This document shows positions 51,963 to 60,844 of a stretch of DNA of 64,000 nucleotides, in pieces. Both the position numbers and the translations under genes were made by a program. This DNA comes from Clostridia bacterium (GTDB lineage Bacteria; Bacillota; Clostridia; Christensenellales; CAG-917). The stretch spans positions 1 through 64,000 of the forward strand of contig JAFZMH010000008.1 of assembly GCA_017553325.1 (NCBI GenBank), read 5' to 3'. How positions within the stretch are numbered: the first letter of the stretch is position 1; every line of letters begins with the position of its first letter. Below the pieces are notes generated by a model. The model did no database searches, was not told the origin of the DNA, and saw nothing but the letters and a program-made list of their open reading frames with translations.

Positions 51963-52907
51963 ATGAAGTATATTGGTATTGATATAGGCGGTATGAGCGT
52001 AAAGGCGGGCGTCGTCACTGAGGACGGGGCTATTCTTGCAAAGAAGACTTGCGAGACGAATGCGAACGCCGAGGACACGATAATCGTGAGAGACATCGCA
52101 GATTTGATTGACGGCTTACTTGAGGAGAGCGGCGTTTCAAAGGACGAAATAGTTGGTGTGGGCATAGGCTCGCCCGGTTCCGTCTACGATGAAAAGGGCG
52201 TCATAAGATATTCCTGCAACATAAATTTCAAGAATACTCCGATAACGAAACTCCTTGCCGAATATACGGGCATTAAGAACGTCAAGGTCTCCAACGACGC
52301 AAACTGCGCCGCGCTCGGCGAGACTATGTTCGGCGCGGGCAAGGGAGCAAAGAATACCGTCATGCTCACCTTGGGCACGGGCGTCGGCACGGGTATCGTC
52401 GTCGACGGCAAGTTGCTCACGGGCAACCGTTCTGCTGGCGCAGAGGGCGGTCATATCACGATAAACCTTGGCGGAGCGACTTGCGGTTGCGGCAAGAAGG
52501 GACATCTCGAAGCATACGCTTCGGCGACTGCGCTTATGAACCAAATTCAAGACGCCTGCAGGAAGCATCCCGAGAGCCTGCTTGCACAGCGAGTTGCAAA
52601 AGAGGGCGTGAGCGGAAAGATTGTCTTTGACTGCAAGGAGCAGGGCGACAAGGTTGCCGAAAGCGTCGTAAAACGCTATCTCAAATACTTGGGCATCGGG
52701 CTCGTCAATTATGCAAACATCTTCTACCCCGAAGTGCTTATTTTGGGCGGTGGAATTTCAAATCAAGGGGACAATATCGTAAAACCGCTTCAAAGATACG
52801 TTTCGAGAAACGTATACGGCGCGGAATACAACCCCAAAATCAAGGTGGCGTGCGCAACGCTCAAAAACGACGCCGGAATCGTCGGCGCAGCCTGCCTTGT
52901 AATGTAG
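51963..52907 (+). CDS. ROK-family kinase (glucokinase type)
   Basis: The 314-residue protein has the ATP motif GIDIGGMSVKAGVV, GIGSPGSV, NDANCAALGE, LGTGVGTGIVV and the ROK zinc cluster GGHITINLGGATCGCGKKGHLE (split here as GGHITIN and CGCGKKGHLEAYAS). It phosphorylates glucose or a related sugar. The next gene starts two bases after its stop. Confidence 0.92.
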   Translation: MKYIGIDIGGMSVKAGVVTEDGAILAKKTCETNANAEDTIIVRDIADLIDGLLEESGVSKDEIVGVGIGSPGSVYDEKGVIRYSCNINFKNTPITKLLAEYTGIKNVKVSNDANCAALGETMFGAGKGAKNTVMLTLGTGVGTGIVVDGKLLTGNRSAGAEGGHITINLGGATCGCGKKGHLEAYASATALMNQIQDACRKHPESLLAQRVAKEGVSGKIVFDCKEQGDKVAESVVKRYLKYLGIGLVNYANIFYPEVLILGGGISNQGDNIVKPLQRYVSRNVYGAEYNPKIKVACATLKNDAGIVGAACLVM

Positions 52908-52908
52908 T

Positions 52909-54675
52909 ATGCAAAGTTTCGACGATAAACTCAGTTCAATACTTTTGAAGGTCGAAAAGCCTGCGCGCTACGTCGGCGGAGAGTGGAATACTCCCGATAT
53001 GACCAAGGAGCGCAAGGGCGATTTTTGCTTTTGTTTTCCCGAAGTTTACGAGATAGGAATGAGCAACTTGGGAGTTGCCATTCTTTACGATATAATCAAC
53101 AAAGAGCCGGATTTCGTGGCGGAGAGATGCTATGCTCCGTGGGGAGATATGGGAGAGGAGATGAAAAAGAACTCCATTCCGCTCTTTTCGCTCGAAACCC
53201 GCAAACCGCTCAAAGATTTCACCGTCGTGGGGTTTTCGGTTGGCTTTGAACTTTTGTATACGAACGTGCTCTATATGTTCGACCTTGCGGGCATTCCGTT
53301 CAGGGCAAAGGACAGAGACGAGTCGTATCCGATTATATTGGCGGGCGGACCTTGCTCCGTCAACCCCGCTCCGTTCGCGGACTTTTTTGACGTAATCGTC
53401 TGCGGAGAAGGCGAGGTCGCAGACCTCGAAATACTGAAAATCGTTGCGGACGGCAGAGAGAAGGGGCTTTCAAAAGTTGAGATTTTGGAAAGAATTAAGG
53501 GCGTGCAAGGCGCATACGTCCCGTCTCTTCACAAAAACGGAGAAAAGGTCGTAAAGGCGGTCATCCCCGATTTTGAAAACGCACCGTACCCGGAGCATCC
53601 TCTCGTCCCAAACATCGAAGCCGTGCACGACAGAGCCACCGTCGAATTGTATCGCGGTTGCGCGAGCGGTTGCAGATTTTGTCAGGCAGGTTTTTGGTAT
53701 CGCCCGATAAGAGAGCGCAGTGCGGAGCGCTGTGCCAATCTTGCAAAGGAGATGGTAAAGAGCGCGGGTTTCGACGAAATCTCACTCTGCTCACTTTCCA
53801 CGAGCGATTATACTGGACTTGAAGAACTCGAAGGGGAACTCTCCGCGTTTTGCAGAGAGAAAAACGTCAATCTATCCTTGCCGAGCCTGAGAATAAGCAG
53901 TTTCAAACCCGAGATGGCAAAGGACGTCAAAAAGAATTCTTTGACTTTCGCGCCCGAGGCGGGGACGCAGAGACTCAGAGACGTCATCAACAAGAACGTC
54001 AGCGAGGAAGAGATAGAAAAGATTGCGGTCGCTTTCGAGGCGGGGTATGAAAGCATAAAGTTATACTTTATGATGGGGCTCCCGACCGAGACGGACGAGG
54101 ACCTCGACGGCATTGTCGAGATATGCAAAAAACTAAAATGGCTATACTATCAAAAGAGGCATAAACGCGGGCTGAATATATCCGTCAGTTGCGCGGTGTT
54201 TATTCCGAAACCCTGCACTCCATTCCAGTGGGAGGCGCAAATTTCGCTTGAAGAGATGCACCGTCGTCAAATGTATTTGAGAGAAAAACTGCGCGCAGTC
54301 AAAGGCGTGAGTTTCTCGTATCACGGGGCGGAGACTTCCGTGCTTGAGGGCGCGCTCGCACGCGGAGACGACAAGCTCTCCGTCGTCATCGAAAAGGCGT
54401 ATGCTCTGGGCGCAAAATTCGACTGCTGGACGGAGCATTTCAAGTGGGACGTGTGGCAACGCGCATTCAAAGAATGCGGACTCGATATGCCGGACTATAC
54501 GGGTGCAATCGACACCGAAAAGCCTTTGCCGTGGGACTTTATCGACACGGGCGTAAACAAGAAATATCTGCTTGCTCAGCGCGCGCTTGCGTATAGCGCC
54601 GTCACGACCAAAAATTGCCGTGAGGGGTGCAACGGCTGCGGAGCAAACAAACTCGGGCGGTGTACGATATGTTAG
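52909..54675 (+). CDS. Radical SAM protein (TIGR03960 type)
   Basis: The 588-residue protein has an N-terminal B12-binding-like domain, then the radical SAM cluster RGCASGCRFCQAGFWYRP, FAPEAGTQRLRDVINK and a C-terminal Cys cluster (CREGCNGCGANKLGRC). This family is nearly always paired with a DUF2344 protein, as here with a 7-base overlap, and with rng. The reaction is unknown. From memory the two occur fused in some species. Confidence 0.9.
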   Translation: MQSFDDKLSSILLKVEKPARYVGGEWNTPDMTKERKGDFCFCFPEVYEIGMSNLGVAILYDIINKEPDFVAERCYAPWGDMGEEMKKNSIPLFSLETRKPLKDFTVVGFSVGFELLYTNVLYMFDLAGIPFRAKDRDESYPIILAGGPCSVNPAPFADFFDVIVCGEGEVADLEILKIVADGREKGLSKVEILERIKGVQGAYVPSLHKNGEKVVKAVIPDFENAPYPEHPLVPNIEAVHDRATVELYRGCASGCRFCQAGFWYRPIRERSAERCANLAKEMVKSAGFDEISLCSLSTSDYTGLEELEGELSAFCREKNVNLSLPSLRISSFKPEMAKDVKKNSLTFAPEAGTQRLRDVINKNVSEEEIEKIAVAFEAGYESIKLYFMMGLPTETDEDLDGIVEICKKLKWLYYQKRHKRGLNISVSCAVFIPKPCTPFQWEAQISLEEMHRRQMYLREKLRAVKGVSFSYHGAETSVLEGALARGDDKLSVVIEKAYALGAKFDCWTEHFKWDVWQRAFKECGLDMPDYTGAIDTEKPLPWDFIDTGVNKKYLLAQRALAYSAVTTKNCREGCNGCGANKLGRCTIC

Positions 54676-55313
54676 TGTTAAAGTACGAAAAAACAGGCAG
54701 AGCCTGTTTCATATCTCACATCGACCTCTTGAAACACACGGCGAGGACGATACGCAGGGCGGAAATTCCCGTAAAGTTTTCAAACGGGTACAGTCCGCAC
54801 GCGCTCCTGTTCTTTTCAGCACCGCTTGCGCTTGGAGTGAGTTCGAAGGCGGAGTATCTTGCAATCGACGCGGATATGTCAAAAGATGAACTGCTTGCGC
54901 GCTACAATGCATCTTGCGCGGAAGGGCTCAAAGCGAGCAAGGTCTTCGAGTGCGAAAAGAACCCGAATTTGCAGGGCAAAATCGTCTGTTGCGACTACGT
55001 CTTTCCGACGGCGTACAGACCGATAGATTTGTCGAACGGCTTTGAAATCGAGTACGCCAAAAAGGGCGAAATCGTAAAGGAAGAGGTTTCCGGCAAAATT
55101 TTCGGAGCGTTCGATGTCGACGGCAAACTTGTTTTGCGACTTGCAACAGGCAATACCAATCTGCGCCCCGACAGACTGCTTCCTACTTTGAACGATATGT
55201 TCGGCGAAGATATGTCGACGACTTCAATCGTCAAGGTGGCGCAATACTTCAAACAGGAAGACGGACTCGTTGAGGCGGACGAGTATCTCAAGATACTCGA
55301 GACAGGCGTTTGA
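54669..55313 (+). CDS. DUF2344 (TIGR03936) radical SAM-associated protein
   Basis: From the ATG at 54669 the 214-residue protein begins MLVLKYEKTGRACFISHIDL and has RRAEIPVKFSNGYSPHALL and ALGVSSKAEYL, the signature of the family that accompanies TIGR03960 proteins. The start lies inside the preceding gene. It probably works with the radical SAM protein on RNA or the ribosome; this is unproven. Confidence 0.9.
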   Translation: MLVLKYEKTGRACFISHIDLLKHTARTIRRAEIPVKFSNGYSPHALLFFSAPLALGVSSKAEYLAIDADMSKDELLARYNASCAEGLKASKVFECEKNPNLQGKIVCCDYVFPTAYRPIDLSNGFEIEYAKKGEIVKEEVSGKIFGAFDVDGKLVLRLATGNTNLRPDRLLPTLNDMFGEDMSTTSIVKVAQYFKQEDGLVEADEYLKILETGV

Positions 55314-55356
55314 AGCCAAATTATTTGAAAAAACGTAAAAAGAGATAGATCAAACA

Positions 55357-56832
55357 ATGAAACAACTATTACTTGACTACACGCCGTACTGCACGAGGGC
55401 GGCTCTCGTCGAAGACGGAGAGCTCATTGAGTTTTCGATTGAAAAGACGGCGGTCAGAGGTATCGTAGGCAACATCTACAAAGGCAAGGTGGAGAACGTG
55501 CTTTCGGGAATGGAAGCCGCGTTCGTCAATATCGGTCTCGAGCGCAACGGCTTTTTGTACGTGGGCGAGACGCTCGTGGACAGCAAGGGGCTCGGAGCGC
55601 TTCCTCCCAAGAAGAAACTCAACGTGTCCCCTGGCGACGTGATTATGTGTCAAGTCGTCAAAGACCAATTCGGGCAAAAGGGCGCAAGACTTACGACGGA
55701 CATCACGCTTCCCGGCTATTATCTCGTGTTGCTTCCCACCTCAAGTTTTATCGGCGTATCGAGAAAAGTCGTGTGTCAAACAAGGCGCGAATACCTCGAA
55801 CAACTTGTCACGTCTTTGTGCCCTGAAGGAATGGGCTTTATCGTGCGTTCCGCTGCGGAGAAGGCGAAGGACGAGGACATTATAGCGGAGGCAAAGGACC
55901 TCATCGCGCTTTGGGAGCAGGTTCGAGAAGATTTCAAAAAGTCGAAGGGAAAATCTTTGATTTTCGAAGAGGGCGACCTGTTTGACCGCGCGCTCCGCGA
56001 TACGTTCGGCGAGGACGTGGAGAGAATCGTCGTAAACGACGAGGACATCGCAAAATCGTTGAAGGGCAAGGTCGGCGACGCGGTCATCGAGGTCTACAAG
56101 GGCGAGCGCAATATTATGGCGCACTTCAACGTGTCCGAGCAGATAAACCGCATTTGCGACAGGCGCGTGTATCTTGAAAACGGCGCGTACATTGTCATCG
56201 ACAAGACGGAGGCGCTCACGGTCATCGACGTCAACACGGGCAAATTCGCGGGGACGAAGGACCTTGAAGACACCGTTTACAAAACGAATATCGCGGCGGC
56301 GGTCTGCATCGCAAAGCAGTTGAGGCTCAGAAACATAAGCGGAATAGTCGTCATCGACTTTATAGATATGCAGAACGAGGAACATCAGGCTCAGGTCATC
56401 GAAACCTTGAAGGACGCGCTCAAAAATGACAGATTGAAGACCTCGACGATAGGTATGACACCTCTTGGACTCGTCGAACTCACGAGAAAGAAGACGAGAC
56501 TTCAAAACGACGAGTATCTTTTGCAAAACTGCAACCACTGCCACGGCGGTTATACGATAAGCAACCTGCAAGTCGTGTTTATGCTCCGCGACGAGCTCAT
56601 AGATTTCTTGTTGTCTCACAAGGGTGAAAACGTGTACGTCGGAGTGAGCCAAGTCATCTACGACACAATTTTGGAATGCGGAATAACCGCGAAGCACTTG
56701 GGCGGTAAGTTGGCAAAGAGAAATATCTTCGTATACAAAGTGGAGCATTTCCCTCGTCAAAAGCACGTCATCAGCGACGTCGCCCCCGAACCGCTGCCTG
56801 CGAATATGTTCCAAATCTTGAACGGCGACTAA
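55357..56832 (+). CDS. rng: Ribonuclease G/E family
   Basis: The 491-residue protein has an N-terminal S1-like domain (GNIYKGKVENVLSGMEAAFV and GFLYVGE), the catalytic region with IDVNTGKFAG (Asp ligand) and VVIDFIDM, and the zinc-link CNHCHG. It is the short RNase G form without the degradosome scaffold. It processes rRNA and mRNA 5' ends. It follows the TIGR03960/03936 pair, as in many Clostridia, but rplU and rpmA do not follow. Confidence 0.94.
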   Translation: MKQLLLDYTPYCTRAALVEDGELIEFSIEKTAVRGIVGNIYKGKVENVLSGMEAAFVNIGLERNGFLYVGETLVDSKGLGALPPKKKLNVSPGDVIMCQVVKDQFGQKGARLTTDITLPGYYLVLLPTSSFIGVSRKVVCQTRREYLEQLVTSLCPEGMGFIVRSAAEKAKDEDIIAEAKDLIALWEQVREDFKKSKGKSLIFEEGDLFDRALRDTFGEDVERIVVNDEDIAKSLKGKVGDAVIEVYKGERNIMAHFNVSEQINRICDRRVYLENGAYIVIDKTEALTVIDVNTGKFAGTKDLEDTVYKTNIAAAVCIAKQLRLRNISGIVVIDFIDMQNEEHQAQVIETLKDALKNDRLKTSTIGMTPLGLVELTRKKTRLQNDEYLLQNCNHCHGGYTISNLQVVFMLRDELIDFLLSHKGENVYVGVSQVIYDTILECGITAKHLGGKLAKRNIFVYKVEHFPRQKHVISDVAPEPLPANMFQILNGD

Positions 56833-56937
56833 ATTTTGACGCACAGACGACACACGGGCGGAAAAAGATACAGATGTGGCTTTATTGTGCCCAAATTGCG
56901 AATAAGTAGTATTTTTGGAAATGTAGTCCGATTTATA

Positions 56938-56966
56938 TTGCAATAAATTTCTCATAGTGATAAAAT
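56938..56966 (+). promoter_or_regulatory. Promoter of the dehydrogenase-like gene
   Basis: TTGCAA (56938-56943), a 17-base spacer and TAAAAT (56961-56966), 37 bases before the ATG at 57004. Confidence 0.6.
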
Positions 56967-57003
56967 AATATAGACAAACAAAGGTTTGTCTTGGGAACAA
57001 AAT

Positions 57004-57978
57004 ATGAAAGCATGGCAAATTGAAAATCTCAAAAACGTGAAACTCGAAGAGTCCGTTCTGCAAAGAAAAGACGGTGAGGTCAAAATCAAACTCGCAAAAG
57101 TTGCGATGTCTTCAACCGACCTCTTGTTCTTTGCCGACGAAAAACACACGTTCAACATCCCCGGGCACTCCGCAGTCGCGTACGTCAGCGAAGCGGACGA
57201 GGACAGCGGCTTGAAACTCGGCTCGCGCGTCGTCGTAAGCCCGTATCTTAGCGCGGTTGAACACGGCGTGGAGACCATAAAGACTATGGGCGTCGACGTA
57301 GATGGACTTTTGCAAGATTTCGCCTGTCTCCCGCAGGAAAACGTATTTGCGCTTCCTGACGGCATCTCGGACGAAGAAGCGATTTTTGCAGAGTATATCG
57401 CGATGGGCAACAAGGTGTTCGCGTCGCTCGACTCGGAAAAGGGAGACTATATCGTCATCGTGGGCGCGAGTACGCTCGGACTTATTCTCGGTCAACTCGC
57501 AACCTATTATCAGATGGTGCCGATTCTCGTGGATATGGACGCCGAAAAACTCGCCATAGCCGAGAAGTGGGACATCTATTATACACTCAACCCCACCTAC
57601 GACAACCTTGAGCGCAAGGTCGAACAAATCACGGGCGGCAGGATGAGCGAAGTGGCGATTATAGCGGGGGAGAGCGTCCCGCTCAACACCGCGCTCCGTC
57701 TCGTAAAGAACGAAGGGCAAATCATTTTGGCCGGCTACGTGCTCAAAGCAAAACAACCCGTCGATACGGATATGATTTTGAAGAAGCAACTCGTTATGCG
57801 CGGCGTATGCAACGGCGACGGCGAAATGTCCTCTGCAATCAACCTGCTTGCAAACAAGGCGATTCATACCGAGGGGCTCATCGACCATCAAATCGACTTT
57901 GAGGACTTCCCGAAATTCGTGGACGAGTGCGTCAAGTATCCGCACAAGTTCAACAAGGTCCTCGTAAACTTCGACTGA
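57004..57978 (+). CDS. Medium-chain dehydrogenase-like protein lacking zinc ligands
   Basis: From the ATG at 57004 (GGGA before it) the 324-residue protein follows the alcohol/threonine dehydrogenase fold: a GroES-like domain, then the Rossmann motif IVIVGASTLGLILGQLA and ILVDMDAEKLA. The catalytic Cys in the usual CGSD is Ser (MSSTD), the GHE motif reads GHSA, and the four structural cysteines are absent. It is probably not a zinc dehydrogenase; a zinc-free reductase or a non-catalytic role is possible. The bidirectional terminator downstream isolates it. Confidence 0.8.
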   Translation: MKAWQIENLKNVKLEESVLQRKDGEVKIKLAKVAMSSTDLLFFADEKHTFNIPGHSAVAYVSEADEDSGLKLGSRVVVSPYLSAVEHGVETIKTMGVDVDGLLQDFACLPQENVFALPDGISDEEAIFAEYIAMGNKVFASLDSEKGDYIVIVGASTLGLILGQLATYYQMVPILVDMDAEKLAIAEKWDIYYTLNPTYDNLERKVEQITGGRMSEVAIIAGESVPLNTALRLVKNEGQIILAGYVLKAKQPVDTDMILKKQLVMRGVCNGDGEMSSAINLLANKAIHTEGLIDHQIDFEDFPKFVDECVKYPHKFNKVLVNFD

Positions 57979-58027
57979 CACACTTTGTGTGTTTATATCT
58001 GTTGCGCGGACAGCGTTCGCGTGCAAA

Positions 58028-58062
58028 TAAAAAATATGCGGAATCGTCCGCATATTTTTTTG
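58028..58062. terminator. Bidirectional terminator
   Basis: AAAAATATGCGGA pairs with TCCGCATATTTTT over 13 bp with a 4-base loop. It separates the dehydrogenase-like gene from the converging lipoprotein hydrolase gene. Confidence 0.92.
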
Positions 58063-58079
58063 TTCGATTTTTCGTTCTA

Positions 58080-58961
58080 TCAAAGATTTGCCACAGTCAT
58101 CTGCAAGAAATCGAGGGTGTGGTTTATTATGTTTGCAATCTGCGTCTTTTGCTCCTCAGTTAGTTCTACATCTTGCCCCTCTTGCGTCGGAAGCGGCAAG
58201 GAAAACCCTTCGTGCGTGGCGTTTTCAAGGACGTAGTGTATTACGTTTTCAGGCATTCTTTCGCGCGCGTCCTGTTTTATTTCGTCGGTGAGCACGCGGT
58301 CTGTGTCCGGCTCGAGCAAGAGCGTCGGCAGAGTAGAGTCTGCAAGCGTGTCGAAAACGGTTATCTTTTCGCCGTTTTCATCGCGGACGTATTTGTCTGC
58401 GTCGGGGTCATACTCGTCGTAGTCGTCTTTTAAAAGTTCGCGAGTATTATAGAGGAGTAGCGGGGCATAGAATACCGCGCCCAAGACGTGGTCCATATCT
58501 TCGCAGATATAGCGCAGAGCCGCGCCTCCGCCTTGCGAGTGCCCTCCCACGAAGAATTTTACGTCGGGGAAGAGTTCCAAAGCCTTTTGCGTTATGGGGA
58601 GAGTGATATCGTCGTATTGCCAATAAGACAAGAAAGAGTTGGGAATAATCACGACGTAGCCCTGTTTTGCAAGCGCCTCGCCGAGATACTCGTAGTTTTC
58701 GACGCGCATAAACGTCCCCAGGAAAAACAAAAGGCCGTATTTTGGGGCGACGTCTTTTGGTTGATACACCCTTGCGAAACAGCGGTTTCCTTGTTCGGAT
58801 TGCGTTTGGTAGTCCGTGACGGTTATTTCATAATCGTTTGAGACCATATAATTCACGGAAAGGTCGTCCTTTTTGTCGCAGGACGCAAGCACGAAAACGC
58901 TCGTCGTCAAGACGATGAGCACTATGAGTATCGTAAAACATTTGCCTAACGTTTTTTTCAT
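58080..58961 (-). CDS. Lipoprotein alpha/beta hydrolase
   Basis: From the ATG at 58961 the 293-residue protein has a lipobox LASC (C28), then an alpha/beta hydrolase domain: oxyanion region LLFFLGTFM, nucleophile elbow GGHSQGGGAA (Ser), and late acid/His candidates (LLLEPDTDRV and NATHEGFSLP). It resembles dienelactone hydrolase or chlorophyllase-type esterases. It is anchored outside the membrane. The substrate is unknown. Confidence 0.85.
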   Translation of the reverse strand: MKKTLGKCFTILIVLIVLTTSVFVLASCDKKDDLSVNYMVSNDYEITVTDYQTQSEQGNRCFARVYQPKDVAPKYGLLFFLGTFMRVENYEYLGEALAKQGYVVIIPNSFLSYWQYDDITLPITQKALELFPDVKFFVGGHSQGGGAALRYICEDMDHVLGAVFYAPLLLYNTRELLKDDYDEYDPDADKYVRDENGEKITVFDTLADSTLPTLLLEPDTDRVLTDEIKQDARERMPENVIHYVLENATHEGFSLPLPTQEGQDVELTEEQKTQIANIINHTLDFLQMTVANL

Positions 58962-59057
58962 ATACGTATCGCGCCTGATATCCGTTGTTTTTATTATTAT
59001 AACATATTTAACGGATATTTCCATAGCAAATTTTAAAAAGTGTGATATAATCAACTT

Positions 59058-60533
59058 ATGAGCAGTAAAAAAGACGGCAACAAAATAGGGAAATCAAGGG
59101 ATAATCGCGACGAAGTCACGCTCTTTTCCGCGTTGAAAAAAAACGACAAAATTCCCTTCCACATGCCGGGGCACAAGAGGAACGAGGAGTTTGAAGGTCT
59201 CTTCGGCAGAGAAATCGACGTGACGGAGATAGCGGGCACGGACAACTTGCACGACGCGCAGGGAATTTTGAAATCTGCGATGCAACACGCAGCGGACGTT
59301 TTCGGCGTCAAGGCGACGAGGTTTTTGATTGGCGGAAGCACCTGCGGAGTTTTGGCTACGATGCGCGCTTTGACAAGGCGCGGAGACGCCGTCGTCGTCG
59401 CAAGAAATTGCCACAAGTCCGTCTTCAACGCTATCGAACTCTTGGGGCTCCAACCCGAATACGTTTTGCCCGAACCCATAGATAGCGTCGGGGTTTACGG
59501 TTCGGTGAAGGCAGACGACGTAAAAGCCGCTCTTGAAAGGACGGGAGCAAAGCTCGTCGTCTTGACAAGTCCCACCTACGAGGGAATAATCTCGGACGTG
59601 CAAGCGATTGCAGAGGTTTGCCATAGCCACGGCGCAAAACTGTTCGTCGACGAGGCGCACGGCGCGCATTTGGGGCTCTGCTCGGGCTTTGAAAAGAGCG
59701 CGAGAACGCTCGGCGCGGACGTGGTTGTAAACAGCCTGCACAAGACCTTGCCGAGCCTCACGCAAACCGCGCTCCTGCACGTTTGCAGCGACGACGTGGA
59801 CGTTCAAAGACTGGACGAGAGCCTTGCGATTTTTGAAACGAGTTCGCCGTCCTACGTCCTTATGACCTCTATCGACGAGTGCGTGAGATACGTCGAACAA
59901 AACGAAAATGTGCTTGAAAACTGGGCGGGAAACGTCGACGATTTGAGGGCGAAGTTTGCGAGCCTAAAAAGAATTAAACTCTTTGACGCAAGTCGTCTGC
60001 CTGTCGCAGGTAGGGAAAAGATCTTTGCGACGGACAAATCGAAACTCGTGTTTTTGCTTGACGGCGTAAATCTTTCGGGCGTAGATTTTGCGGACGTATT
60101 GAGAGACGAATACGGTATCGAGCTTGAAATGGCAAGCAAGAATTATGCGATAGCGATGACGGGCGCAGGCGATACGAAGGCTATGTATTCGGCGCTCGAA
60201 AGAGCCGTCAAAGAGATAGACGAAAGAGCGTCGACGTCTTGCAACGAGCAAGTTTGTGTTGACGTATCGGTTTTGCATGAATTGCCCAAAAAGGCATTTA
60301 ACCCGTGTGAAATTGACGGTTTAACCCTCGAATATATGAATATAAGCGACTCAGCGGGCAGAGTGTCCGCCGAGAGTATATGGGCGTATCCGCCGGGTGC
60401 GCCTATCGTAGTGAAGGGCGAAATCGTCGACGAAAAGACGCTTGCGTATATAATAGAATTGAAAGAAGCGGGCGTAAACGTCGCGAGCAGTCTCAAAAGT
60501 TTTCCAAAAAAACTCGCCGTAGTCAGGGAATGA
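59058..60533 (+). CDS. PLP-dependent Orn/Lys/Arg decarboxylase family
   Basis: The 491-residue protein shows the fold III decarboxylase signature: FHMPGHKRN near residue 35, FLIGGSTCGVLA, DEAHGAHLG and the PLP lysine in NSLHKTLPSLTQ. The C-terminal domain with YPPGAPIVVKGE is typical of the short Firmicutes speA/cad type. It makes polyamines such as agmatine or cadaverine. A TATAAT at 59046-59051 lies six bases before the ATG and there is no ribosome binding site, so the mRNA may be leaderless. Confidence 0.9.
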   Translation: MSSKKDGNKIGKSRDNRDEVTLFSALKKNDKIPFHMPGHKRNEEFEGLFGREIDVTEIAGTDNLHDAQGILKSAMQHAADVFGVKATRFLIGGSTCGVLATMRALTRRGDAVVVARNCHKSVFNAIELLGLQPEYVLPEPIDSVGVYGSVKADDVKAALERTGAKLVVLTSPTYEGIISDVQAIAEVCHSHGAKLFVDEAHGAHLGLCSGFEKSARTLGADVVVNSLHKTLPSLTQTALLHVCSDDVDVQRLDESLAIFETSSPSYVLMTSIDECVRYVEQNENVLENWAGNVDDLRAKFASLKRIKLFDASRLPVAGREKIFATDKSKLVFLLDGVNLSGVDFADVLRDEYGIELEMASKNYAIAMTGAGDTKAMYSALERAVKEIDERASTSCNEQVCVDVSVLHELPKKAFNPCEIDGLTLEYMNISDSAGRVSAESIWAYPPGAPIVVKGEIVDEKTLAYIIELKEAGVNVASSLKSFPKKLAVVRE

Positions 60534-60569
60534 CGGCTTCTTCTTTGAAGAAAGTTTTGTCGGTTTTCG

Positions 60570-60598
60570 TTGACAAAGACGGCTTTTGTTTTTATAAT
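60570..60598 (+). promoter_or_regulatory. Consensus promoter of the SCIFF gene
   Basis: TTGACA (60570-60575), a 17-base spacer and TATAAT (60593-60598) match the sigma-A consensus exactly, 33 bases before the SCIFF ATG. Confidence 0.88.
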
Positions 60599-60631
60599 AA
60601 ATACATCAATGAAATTTTAAGGAGCATTACT

Positions 60632-60778
60632 ATGAAAAGAATCGTCACCTTGAAAACTCGCGACCTCGATGAGAGCAAGAAAAACGGCGGCTGCGGTGAG
60701 TGCCAAACTTCCTGCCAATCTGCCTGCAAAACTTCTTGCGGTGTAGCAAATCAAAAGTGCGAGAAAGTTTCCAAATAA
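60632..60778 (+). CDS. SCIFF ranthipeptide precursor
   Basis: The 48-residue peptide has six cysteines (C21, C24, C28, C32, C36, C43) in the order GGCGECQTSCQSACKTSC, the strict signature of the six-cysteine-in-forty-five family found across Clostridia. An AAGGAG precedes the ATG. The partner radical SAM enzyme encoded downstream makes thioether crosslinks from the cysteines to non-alpha carbons. The mature product is proposed to act in quorum sensing or regulation rather than as an antibiotic; that is literature memory. Confidence 0.96.
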   Translation: MKRIVTLKTRDLDESKKNGGCGECQTSCQSACKTSCGVANQKCEKVSK

Positions 60779-60805
60779 CTTTCAACTCAATTTATCGACA
60801 AAGAC

Positions 60806-60832
60806 CGCCTAAGTTTCGCTTAGGCGTTTTTT
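60806..60832 (+). terminator. Terminator/attenuator between SCIFF and its maturase
   Basis: CGCCTAAG pairs with CTTAGGCG around a 5-base loop and is followed by six T residues. The maturase ATG is 13 bases after the T-run, so maturase expression must come from read-through, giving excess precursor over enzyme. Confidence 0.9.
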
Positions 60833-60844
60833 GTGAGAAGGCTT

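Noticed and set aside
55741..57063. Long minus-strand open frame (440 codons) opposite rng
   Set aside because: The plus strand carries all RNase G motifs; the antisense frame has shadow-type composition.
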